Shown: piece after piece, positions 42,002-49,135 of the stretch
Numbering within the stretch: position 1 is the first letter of the stretch
How the letters are laid out: the number at the start of each line of letters is the position of its first letter
NCBI RefSeq assembly: GCF_004209755.1
Contig: NZ_CP035913.1
Span: 1,674,001 to 1,738,000, forward strand
Length of the DNA stretch: 64,000 nt
Origin: Pseudoduganella lutea
GTDB taxonomy: Bacteria; Pseudomonadota; Gammaproteobacteria; Burkholderiales; Burkholderiaceae_D
Direction: 5' to 3'
Notes under the pieces: model-generated
What the model was told of the DNA's origin: nothing
Database searches by the model: none
What the model saw: only the letters and a program-made list of their open reading frames with translations
Translations under genes and position numbers: made by a program

Positions 42002-42108
42002 AAAACTGGGGACGTACCCCTGTTTGCAGGCAACTACCCTGGCCATCGGACTGCCAGCGTCGCGGACAGCGGAACGTTTCCTTGAAACAGGGGTACGTCC
42101 CCTGTTTT
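42002..42108. repeat. Distant inverted repeat of ACAGGGGACGTACCCCTGT type
   Basis: The left arm (42002-42025) and right arm (42084-42108) are complementary with one mismatch across about 58 bases. Each arm also contains the self-complementary core GGGGACGTACCCC. It lies between the convergent PL22-like and DUF1080 genes and may act as a bidirectional terminator. It is related to the palindrome at 11-55. Confidence 0.8.
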
Positions 42109-42115
42109 GCCGTGG

Positions 42116-42742
42116 TTACAGTTTTTCCAGCGTGACGTTGCGCAACTGGTAGGGGGCGCCTTCGAGCTGGAAGCCGATGCGGCCCTCGGCAGGTTGGGCC
42201 TTCGTGATGCGGTTCTGGGCGACGCCGTTGATGGCGACTTCGATGGTGCCGTCGCGGCAGACGATGTCGGCGCTGTTCCATTCGCCGGCGGGGCGTTCGC
42301 TGTTGTCACCGGTGCGCGCCTTGATGACGGGCTGGGTGCCGGGGGCGCTGGTGGGCGGTTCGGCGAACGTGGCGGAGGCCATTGGCAGCAGGTCGCCGGC
42401 GGCGCCGTGCTTCGTCTGCACTTGCACGCTCGTCGGCCACACGCGGTCCATCGGCCCGTCGGAGATGTGCAGCAGCACGCCGCCGTTGCCCGGCTTGTCC
42501 GTCCAGCGCCATTCGACGTGCAGCCGGTAGTTGCGGTAGCTTCCCCTGGTGGCCAGGAAGCCCGACGGCTTGCCGGCCGTTCCGATCACGCCATCGGGCA
42601 GCAGGTGGAACACATCGGCCGCGGCGGCGGCGGGATCGGTGCGCAATTCCCAGCCAGCAAGGCCACGCGCGTCGAACAGGCTTTCCGCGCCTGCCGACAC
42701 ACACAAAGCCAGCAGTCCCGTGCACAATATCTTTCTGATCAT
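42116..42742 (-). CDS. DUF1080 (3-keto-disaccharide hydrolase-type) secreted protein
   Basis: 208 residues with signal MIRKILCTGLLALCVSAGA. The LamG-like jelly-roll blocks are SLFDARGLAGWELR, GVIGTAGKPSGFLATRGSYR, NYRLHVEWRWTDKPGNGGVL, GEWNSADIVCRDGTIEVAIN and GRIGFQLEGAPYQLRNVTLE. The family includes hydrolases of oxidised disaccharides and carbohydrate-binding proteins, so the exact role is open. The start follows GGAGAAGAAG. Only 15 bases separate it from the divergent alpha/beta hydrolase start. Confidence 0.82.
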   Translation of the reverse strand: MIRKILCTGLLALCVSAGAESLFDARGLAGWELRTDPAAAAADVFHLLPDGVIGTAGKPSGFLATRGSYRNYRLHVEWRWTDKPGNGGVLLHISDGPMDRVWPTSVQVQTKHGAAGDLLPMASATFAEPPTSAPGTQPVIKARTGDNSERPAGEWNSADIVCRDGTIEVAINGVAQNRITKAQPAEGRIGFQLEGAPYQLRNVTLEKL

Positions 42743-42757
42743 TACACTTCTTCTCCC

Positions 42758-43675
42758 ATGAAAAAATTCATCCTTCCCATCCTGCTTGCCATGACTTTTT
42801 CCTGCGCTTCCGCTGCGAATCCCAACGTCTTTCCCCTGTGGCCCGAAGGCGTGCCCGGCCTGAAGGATATCGGCCCCGAGCAAAACGGCAAGGGCTATAT
42901 CCAGAACACGTCGAACCCCACACTCACGCTGGTGGGGCCCGCGGTCGATCGCCCGAACGGCACCGCGATCATCGTGGCGCCAGGCGGCGGCTACGTGCGC
43001 CAGTCGGTCGACCGGGAGGGGACCCAGTACGCGACCTGGCTCAGCACCCTTGGCGTGACGACGTTCGTGCTGAACTACCGCATGCAGGAGTACGGCCACC
43101 CCGCCCCGCTGCAGGACGTGCTGCGCGCCGTGCGCCTGATCCGTTCGCGCGCGGCCGAATTCGGGATCGACCCGAACCGCATCGGCGTGATGGGCAGTTC
43201 CGCTGGCGGCCACCTCGCGGCCAGCGCCGGCACGCTGTTCGACAACCCGGCCGGCCGCACCGGCACGGCCCTCGACAAGGTCAGCGCCCGCCCTGATTTC
43301 CTCGTGCTGATGTACCCGGTGATCGCGATGGAAGGCCCGGCCGCGCACATGGGTTCGCGCAAGGCGCTGATGGGCGACAAGCCGTCGAAGGAACTCGTGC
43401 AGCTGATGTCCATCGACCGCCAGGTCACCCCGCAGACGCCGCCCACGCTGCTGATCCACACGCAGGCCGATACCGCCGTGCCGGTCGAGAACAGCGTCCT
43501 GTTCTACCAGGCGCTCACGAAGAACAAGGTGCCGGCCGAGATGTACCTGTTCGAGCAGGGCGCCCACGGCATGGGCATGCGCGACGGCCTGGCCAACGCT
43601 TCGCAGTGGCCGCGCCGCGCCGAGGAATGGCTGCGCGCCCGCGGCCTGCTGACACCGGCCGCACCGGCGAAGTAA
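42758..43675 (+). CDS. Secreted alpha/beta hydrolase, carbohydrate-esterase-like
   Basis: 305 residues with signal MKKFILPILLAMTFSCASA. Blocks: NPTLTLVGPA, AIIVAPGGGYVRQSVDREG with the oxyanion hole, NYRMQEYGHPAPLQDVLRAV, RIGVMGSSAGGHLAASAG with nucleophile Ser in GSSAGG, LIHTQADTAVPVENS with Asp and FEQGAHGMGM with His. The layout is that of xylan or pectin acetyl esterases of the BD-FAE/DLH group. It probably removes acetyl or other esters from cell-wall sugars. No clear ribosome binding site precedes the ATG, but the signal peptide fits this start. Confidence 0.82.
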   Translation: MKKFILPILLAMTFSCASAANPNVFPLWPEGVPGLKDIGPEQNGKGYIQNTSNPTLTLVGPAVDRPNGTAIIVAPGGGYVRQSVDREGTQYATWLSTLGVTTFVLNYRMQEYGHPAPLQDVLRAVRLIRSRAAEFGIDPNRIGVMGSSAGGHLAASAGTLFDNPAGRTGTALDKVSARPDFLVLMYPVIAMEGPAAHMGSRKALMGDKPSKELVQLMSIDRQVTPQTPPTLLIHTQADTAVPVENSVLFYQALTKNKVPAEMYLFEQGAHGMGMRDGLANASQWPRRAEEWLRARGLLTPAAPAK

Positions 43676-43705
43676 GCATAGGCCGGCACCGGATACAATG
43701 CCCGC

Positions 43706-44338
43706 ATGTCCAAGCTTCCCATTGAATCCGATGCCGCCGCGCTGATCGCCCAGCTGGACCAGGTCGCCCAGGGCCTGGCGCAAACCTTCGCGCCCTTCTG
43801 CGAAGTCGTGGTGCACGATTTGCGCGACCCGGACCACGCGATCCTCGCCATCCACAACAACCTGTCCGGCCGGGCGCCCGGCGATCCGGCCACGGAGCTG
43901 GGGCTGGCGCGCATCGCCGACAGCAGCTATCCGCAGGTGGTGGCCAACTACGCGAACCGGTTCGCGGACGGCCGGCCCGCCAAGAGCACGTCCATCGGCA
44001 TCAAGGATGGGCAGGGAAACTACGTGGCGGCGCTGTGCCTGAACGTGGACATGTCGCTGTTCCGCTCCATGCAGAACGCTTTGCAGCAGTTCGGCGCCAC
44101 CGGCACGGCGCCGTTCCAGGAATCGCTGGACCCGGCCAATGCCGAGGCGATCCGGCGCCGCATCGACCAGTACGCGGCCGGCCTGGCCGCTTCGCCGCAA
44201 CTGCTGAAGGCCGAGGACCGGCGCGCGCTGATGCGCGAGCTGAAGGCTGCCGGCTTTCTCGAAGTGCGGCGGGCGATGGAGATCGCGGCTGCGCATCTGG
44301 GCATCTCAAGGGCGACGGCGTATAACGATGTGAAGTAG
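43706..44338 (+). CDS. YheO/DauR-type transcriptional regulator
   Basis: 210 residues. The N-terminal PAS-like domain shows LAQTFAPFCEVVVHDLRDPD, HNNLSGRAPGDPATELGLAR and YVAALCLNVDMSLFRSMQNA. The C-terminal helix-turn-helix ends in FLEVRRAMEIAAAHLGISRA with TAYNDVK. The best-known member regulates D-arginine use, others remain unassigned. Here it lies 30 bases behind the esterase gene within the pectin cluster, so it might sense a pectin product, but that is inference. Confidence 0.85.
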   Translation: MSKLPIESDAAALIAQLDQVAQGLAQTFAPFCEVVVHDLRDPDHAILAIHNNLSGRAPGDPATELGLARIADSSYPQVVANYANRFADGRPAKSTSIGIKDGQGNYVAALCLNVDMSLFRSMQNALQQFGATGTAPFQESLDPANAEAIRRRIDQYAAGLAASPQLLKAEDRRALMRELKAAGFLEVRRAMEIAAAHLGISRATAYNDVK

Positions 44339-44390
44339 GCGAGCGTGCGTGCCGATCGCTTCACGCCGTAGCTGTTGGCCGCCGAACACC

Positions 44391-44440
44391 GGTGTCTGAC
44401 ACCTTTTTCTGGGTGAATCTTCCAGAAAAAGGTGTCAGAC
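44391..44440. repeat. Long palindrome, right arm truncated
   Basis: The left arm is GGTGTCTGACACC plus TTTTTCTGG, the loop gtgaatctt, and the right arm CCAGAAAAAGGTGTCAGAC. The last three bases of the usual right end are missing. The lower stem uses TCTGG/CCAGA instead of TCCGG/CCGGA, again with pairing kept. It lies between the regulator and rhaM, which converge. Confidence 0.8.
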
Positions 44441-44479
44441 CGCTGCGGCGGACCGACCGGTTTGATGCCGCGTGCTACG

Positions 44480-44815
44480 TCAAGCGGGTCGGCCCGCAAA
44501 GTGAAACATCTGCGGCAGCGCCCACTCCTTGGGGCGATTACCCGGTTCGACTTCCATCAACGGCGCCATGTAATCCCACCACCGCTTCATCACAGGCTGC
44601 TGCGGCAACTCCGCGATCGGCGCGCCATCGCGAACCTTCAGCACGGCGAACAGCGACAGCGTGTCTTCGTCGAGGAAGATGGAATAGTCGAAGATGCCGG
44701 CGCCGTCGAGAGCGGCGGCAAGGTCGGACCACAGCTCGTCGTGCCGGCGCCTGTATTCCTCCACAACGCCGGGCTTCAGCTGCATCTTGAACGCTTTGGT
44801 AGTGAATCCCGTCAT
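44480..44815 (-). CDS. rhaM: L-rhamnose mutarotase
   Basis: 111 residues: AFKMQLKPGVVEEYRRRHDE with the conserved Tyr and His region, LWSDLAAALDGAGIFDYSIF, LDEDTLSLFAVLKV, MKRWWDYMAPLME and a C-terminal MFHFAG. This is the RhaM/RhaU ferredoxin-like fold that interconverts alpha- and beta-L-rhamnose so that the isomerase has its preferred form. It overlaps the GH105 gene by four bases. It is the last gene of the GH28-GH105-rhaM operon, not of the rhamnose operon proper, where its counterpart lies in rhizobia. Confidence 0.92.
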   Translation of the reverse strand: MTGFTTKAFKMQLKPGVVEEYRRRHDELWSDLAAALDGAGIFDYSIFLDEDTLSLFAVLKVRDGAPIAELPQQPVMKRWWDYMAPLMEVEPGNRPKEWALPQMFHFAGRPA

Positions 44816-46026
44816 TTGATCGCCATCTTCTTCAGTTCCGCCGCGGCCTGCATGAAGCCGCCCACGCCGTAGTTGTAGCTCGACGACGGCCGGTAGTGGG
44901 CCGGCTCGGCGCCCGTCTGCTGGATGCCGCCCAGGCGGCCATCGGCGTAGATATGGTTCTTCACCAGCGCGGTCCACGCCTTTTCGATCACCGGGCGGTA
45001 GGTCTTCTCGTCCAGGTAGCCGTTGTTCACGCCGTACGCCATGCCATGGATGAACATGGCCGCACCCGACGTTTCGGCCAGCGGCCATGCCTGCGGGTCG
45101 AGCAAACCGGCGTGCCATTCGCCGTTCTCGTCCTGGATCGACGCCAGCTTGGCCGACATTTCCTGCAGCTGCTGCACGTAGAACTGGCGGTTCGGATCGT
45201 TCTTCGGCGTGAGGTCCAGCACCTTGGCCAGGCCAGCCATCACCCAGCCTTCGCCGCGCGACCAGAAGATCTTCTTGCCGTTCGGCTCGCGCTTGTTCGG
45301 GTCTTCGTAGGCGGTGTCGCGGGCGAACAGGTGCTCTTCCTTGTCGTACAGCAGGTCATACGTCTTCTTCCACTGTTCGTGCACATAGTCGGCGTAGCGC
45401 TGCTCGCCGGTGGCCTGCGCCATCTTCAGCCACACGGGCGGCGCCATGAACAGCGCGTCGCACCACCACCATGGCAGGCGCGGATCGTTCGGGCGCAACG
45501 TATCCAGGTCGATCAGCACGTCCAGGTATTTCTTCAGCACGGCGATCTTTTCCGGGCTCGGTTCCTGCAGGTACAGGTCCAGGTACATCTGGCCGATGCT
45601 GATGTCGTCCGCGTTCGGGTACTGGCCGGCACGCAGCGTCCAGTCGAAGCCTTTCGCCAGCTTGAGCATCGCGTCGCGGTACTTCGGATCGCCCGTCGCC
45701 TTCGACGCGTCCATGAAGCCCGCGTAGGTCACGCTCGCGGTCCAGATCTGGTCCGTGTATTCCATGGTGCGGCGCAGCTGCCAGTCAGCCACCTTGCGCA
45801 GCACCTTGTCGATATCCTTCTTCGTGATGGCCGGCGACAGGTCCTTGGCCAGCGGACCCGCGTCTTCCGGCGCATCGCCGAACTTGCGGCGGATATCCTT
45901 GTCGATGATCGCCTGCATGGCGGCCGTCGGCTGCGGGTAGTCCACTTTCGGCGACTGGGCATGCAGCGCGGTGCTCGCGCACAGGGTCAGAACGGCAACT
46001 GCCAGCGTAGTGAAACGATTCTTCAT
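44812..46026 (-). CDS. Unsaturated rhamnogalacturonyl hydrolase, GH105 (second)
   Basis: 404 residues with signal MKNRFTTLAVAVLTLCASTALHA. Blocks: VLRKVADWQLRRTMEYTDQI, DISIGQMYLDLYLQ, LPWWWCDALFMAPPVWLKMA with the catalytic Asp, FWSRGEGWVMAGLAKVLDLT, DENGEWHAGLLDP and LAETSGAAMFIHGMAYGVNN. This is closer to YteR/YesR than the copy at 35181. It removes the unsaturated galacturonyl end from rhamnogalacturonan oligomers, exposing rhamnose. Four-base overlaps at both ends couple it to the GH28 and rhaM genes. Confidence 0.92.
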   Translation of the reverse strand: MKNRFTTLAVAVLTLCASTALHAQSPKVDYPQPTAAMQAIIDKDIRRKFGDAPEDAGPLAKDLSPAITKKDIDKVLRKVADWQLRRTMEYTDQIWTASVTYAGFMDASKATGDPKYRDAMLKLAKGFDWTLRAGQYPNADDISIGQMYLDLYLQEPSPEKIAVLKKYLDVLIDLDTLRPNDPRLPWWWCDALFMAPPVWLKMAQATGEQRYADYVHEQWKKTYDLLYDKEEHLFARDTAYEDPNKREPNGKKIFWSRGEGWVMAGLAKVLDLTPKNDPNRQFYVQQLQEMSAKLASIQDENGEWHAGLLDPQAWPLAETSGAAMFIHGMAYGVNNGYLDEKTYRPVIEKAWTALVKNHIYADGRLGGIQQTGAEPAHYRPSSSYNYGVGGFMQAAAELKKMAIK

Positions 46027-47456
46027 GACTTGTCCTGTTCTTCAAAGCTTTTCTTGGAGGGATCTTCCTTGATCGGGCGCGGCTGCACCACGAAGCTGCC
46101 TTCGGCGAGGCCGCGCACGGCCTTTCCGTCTTCCATCTCGACCGGCTTGCCCAGCTTGAGCTGCGCATTTTCAAACGTCCAGTCGGCGATATCGTAGAGG
46201 TGGCCGCCCTGCTCCGCCTGGATATCCAGGTTTTTCAGGCTGAAGCGCGTGGCCGGCTTTTCCTTGTAGCTGTCCACCTCGAACGCCGTCTTCGCGCCGG
46301 TCGCCTTGATGTTCCAGATTTGCACGTCACGCAGCTGCGCCATGCCCCGCTCCTTCGGCACCGGCGTGGCCAGCACCTTCCAGTACGGCGGCACGTCCTT
46401 CACGTCGTCCGGGATCTTCGCGTAGCTGTAGCTGGGGTTCCAGTTCATCGTGATGCGCAGCACCACCGGCGTGCCCTTCATCGTGAAGTCGTGCAGCCGG
46501 ATGTTCTCGCCGTAGCCGCCGCGCGTGTGGGCGGACTTCAACAGGATGCCGACCGGCACCTTGTCGAGCACCGTGATGTTGTAGGCCTCGATGTTGCGGA
46601 AGCCGCCCGACGTTTCGCTGCCGAAGGTAAAGCCGGCCGCGCCGGAGCGGACGATCGAGTCGCGCACCACCACATCCTCGGTGCGGCGGCCAACGCGCAG
46701 GCCATCCGAATCGCGGCCCGCCTTCATGCACAGCGCATCGTCGTTGACGTCGATGTCGGCGTTCTGCACGAGGATCTTCTTCGAGGAGTCGATGTCGATG
46801 CCGTCCGTCGAAGGGCCAAGGCCATCCTGGTTGTTGCGGATGATGACGCCGTCGATCGTCACGCCTTCCGAATAGCAGATATGCACGGTCCAGAAGCCGG
46901 CGCGCTTGAGCAGCAGGCCGCCACCTAGTTTCACGTCCTTCGAGTCGAACACCTGGATCAGGCGTGGGCGCTGCGCATCGTAGTCGGAAGCCCAGCGCAG
47001 GCCGCGCGGCTCATATTGCTTGCGCAAGGTCCAGTAGCTGTCCCAGAACACCTTGCCGTCGCCATCGATCGTGCCCTCGCCTTCGATCTTCGCGTTGTTC
47101 TGCTGGTAGACGTTGACCAGCGCCGCCGGCCATTTCATCTCGATGCCGGCGATGCGGGTGGGCAGCACCGGGTAGTCCTTGATGTCCTGCGATCCCAGCA
47201 GGGTGACGCCCTTGCCGACCTTCAGCGTGACGCCGCTTTTCACGAAGATCGAGCCCGTGAGATAGATGCCGGCGGGGAATGTGACGGTGCCGCCTTTCTT
47301 CGCGGCGGCATCGATGGTGGCCTGGATGGCCTGGGTGTTCATGGTCTTGCCGTCGGGTTTCGCGCCGTATTTTTCGACGCTGAAGTTCGCGGCGTGGGCG
47401 ATGGTGAACGCGGCGGACAGCATGATTGCTGCAAGCGCGCGTAGCCAGTGGGTCAT
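46023..47456 (-). CDS. GH28 polygalacturonase/rhamnogalacturonan hydrolase-like enzyme
   Basis: 477 residues with signal MTHWLRALAAIMLSAAFTIAHA. The beta-helix begins FSVEKYGAKPDGKTMNTQAI and GGTVTFPAGIYLTGSI. The catalytic region reads GPSTDGIDIDSSKK, then VNDDALCMKAG, giving the three Asp of GH28. GSETSGGFRN stands where the GHG block is found in classical polygalacturonases, as in exo-acting bacterial members. No RIK block is obvious. Rhamnogalacturonan or homogalacturonan is the probable substrate. It is the first gene of the operon with GH105 and rhaM. Confidence 0.87.
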   Translation of the reverse strand: MTHWLRALAAIMLSAAFTIAHAANFSVEKYGAKPDGKTMNTQAIQATIDAAAKKGGTVTFPAGIYLTGSIFVKSGVTLKVGKGVTLLGSQDIKDYPVLPTRIAGIEMKWPAALVNVYQQNNAKIEGEGTIDGDGKVFWDSYWTLRKQYEPRGLRWASDYDAQRPRLIQVFDSKDVKLGGGLLLKRAGFWTVHICYSEGVTIDGVIIRNNQDGLGPSTDGIDIDSSKKILVQNADIDVNDDALCMKAGRDSDGLRVGRRTEDVVVRDSIVRSGAAGFTFGSETSGGFRNIEAYNITVLDKVPVGILLKSAHTRGGYGENIRLHDFTMKGTPVVLRITMNWNPSYSYAKIPDDVKDVPPYWKVLATPVPKERGMAQLRDVQIWNIKATGAKTAFEVDSYKEKPATRFSLKNLDIQAEQGGHLYDIADWTFENAQLKLGKPVEMEDGKAVRGLAEGSFVVQPRPIKEDPSKKSFEEQDKS

Positions 47457-47500
47457 CTGGTCTCCTCCTGTGTTTTTATAGTGTCGGCGCAGGAGGGCCT

Positions 47501-47551
47501 GGTGTCTGACACTTTTTCCGGGCGCATTTTCCGGAAAAGGTGTCAGACACC
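47501..47551. repeat. Long palindrome (first of a pair)
   Basis: The left arm GGTGTCTGACACTTTTTCCG starts at 47501. The right arm 47531-47551 pairs with it across the loop gcgcatttt-like bases, with one mismatch in the middle. It lies upstream of the GH28 start, in the gap to rhaI. Confidence 0.8.
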
Positions 47552-47587
47552 GGTGTTCTCATGCGCCGTCGCTGGCGGTGAGGAAAA

Positions 47588-47640
47588 CCGGTGTCTGACA
47601 CTATTTCCGGGTGAATCGTCCGGAAATAGTGTCAGACACC
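47588..47640. repeat. Long palindrome (second of a pair)
   Basis: Arms 47588-47610 and 47620-47640 with lower stem CTATTTCCGG/CCGGAAATAG and loop gtgaatcgt. It is nearly the same as the copy at 58590-58642. Between the two members, CGGTGTTCTC and GAGGAAAACCG could pair as a third, central hairpin. Confidence 0.85.
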
Positions 47641-47724
47641 AGTACTTCGCCGCCGGCGACTCTTCATACAGACGTGCAAAAGCCTGCCCATGGCCGAAGC
47701 GTGGGCAGGCATGAACGACAAGGC

Positions 47725-49041
47725 TTAGACGATGCCGCTGCTGCTCGCGCCGGCCTTGGCCGGGCGCCGCTCGGCGGCGCCGTCGCGGTAGCCGGAAGAG
47801 CGGTAGGCCGCGACCGGGTCGGCGGCGCCGCCGGCGCGCACGCGGGCCATGGCGAGGATCGCGGATACGTCGGTGCGGTAGGCTTTCTTCAGCGTCTGCG
47901 CGGCGTTCAGCACGTCGTTCGATTCCTGGAACGCGCGCAGCGCGTTGCGGTCCACCAGCGCGGCCTGCACGAAGGCGCGCTGCACTTCCACGGCGGACGA
48001 CATCAGGCTTTCGATCGGGTCGGTCACGTTGTGCGACTGGTCCAGCATGTAGGCCGGGTTGAAGTCCGTGAGGCCGCTCTTCGCCCGCTCGGCCGCGTCG
48101 GCCAGTTCGTTGAAGACCAGGAACAGCTGGAACGGGTTGATCGAGCCGGAATCCAGGTCGTCGTCGCCGTACTTGCTGTCGTTGAAGTGGAAGCCGCCCA
48201 GCTTGCCGAATTGCGCGAGGCGCGCCACGATCATTTCGATGTTCGTGTTCGGCGCGTGGTGGCCCAGGTCGACCAGGCATTTCGCCTTCGGGCCCAGTTC
48301 CTGGGCGCAGGCGAAGCTCGTGCCCCAGTCGGCGATCACGGTGGCGTAGAACGCCGGCTCGAACAGCTTGTGTTCGATGAACACGTTCCAGTCGGCCGGC
48401 AGCGCGCCGTAGATGTCGCGCATGCTGTCCAGGTAGCGTTCCAGCGAGCCGCGCAGGTTGTTCTGGCCGGGGAAGTTGGCGCCGTCGCCCACCCACACGG
48501 TCAGCGCCTTCGAGCCCAGCTTCTGGCCCAGTTCGATGCAGTCGATGTTGTGCTGCACGGCCTGCGCGCGGGCCGCGCCCGATTGCGCCGACAGGCTGCC
48601 GTACTTGTACGTGTGGTCCTGGCCCTGCTGGTCCTGGAAGGTATTCGAATTCACGGCGTCGAAGCCCAGGCCGTAGCCGTCGGCGATTTCCTTCAGCGCC
48701 GCCGGGTCGTCGGTGCGGTCCCACGGAAAGTGCAGCGACACGGCCGGCGTGGCGCGCGTGAGCTGGTTGATCACGGCGCAGTCTTCCATCTTTTCGAACA
48801 CGTTGCGCGGCTCGCCGCGGCCCGGGAAGCGGGCGAAGCGGGTGCCGCCGGTGCCGGCGCCCCAGCTGGGTACCGCTACCGCGAAGGTGCCGGCCAGGGC
48901 CGTCAGTTGTTCGATGTCGACGCCGCGGCGCGACAGCATGCCGCCCAGCGCGTCGTAGTCGGCCTGCAGGTTCGCCTGCTGCTGCGCGTTGTGCTCGGCG
49001 ACCAGGTTCGCGTCGATCACGGGGTTCTTAATGTCGGTCAT
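47725..49041 (-). CDS. rhaI: L-rhamnose isomerase
   Basis: 438 residues, TIM-barrel sugar isomerase of the rhizobial RhaI type (about 430 residues). Blocks: PSWGAGTGGTRFARFPGRGE, HFPWDRTDDPAALKE, LTVWVGDGANFPGQNN, FIEHKLFEPAFYATVIADWG, CLVDLGHHAPNTNIEMIVAR and GGFHFNDSKYGDDDLDSGSI. The Glu, His and Asp residues bind the two metal ions. It turns L-rhamnose into L-rhamnulose in the cytoplasm. ATG 49041 is preferred over 49056 because AAGGAG lies between them. It follows rhaD with a gap of about 95 bases, same strand. Confidence 0.95.
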   Translation of the reverse strand: MTDIKNPVIDANLVAEHNAQQQANLQADYDALGGMLSRRGVDIEQLTALAGTFAVAVPSWGAGTGGTRFARFPGRGEPRNVFEKMEDCAVINQLTRATPAVSLHFPWDRTDDPAALKEIADGYGLGFDAVNSNTFQDQQGQDHTYKYGSLSAQSGAARAQAVQHNIDCIELGQKLGSKALTVWVGDGANFPGQNNLRGSLERYLDSMRDIYGALPADWNVFIEHKLFEPAFYATVIADWGTSFACAQELGPKAKCLVDLGHHAPNTNIEMIVARLAQFGKLGGFHFNDSKYGDDDLDSGSINPFQLFLVFNELADAAERAKSGLTDFNPAYMLDQSHNVTDPIESLMSSAVEVQRAFVQAALVDRNALRAFQESNDVLNAAQTLKKAYRTDVSAILAMARVRAGGAADPVAAYRSSGYRDGAAERRPAKAGASSSGIV

Positions 49042-49135
49042 GTTCGTCTCCTTCAAGTACCGCCGCCGCGACGGGGCGCGGCGGCTTGCGTTTGGCTATT
49101 TGTATTATGTGGCAAATGCTTCCGGCTGACAGCGA

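Noticed and set aside
42743..44296. Extension of the DUF1080 frame far upstream on the minus strand
   Set aside because: The signal peptide and SD place the start at 42742. The rest is antisense to the hydrolase and regulator genes.
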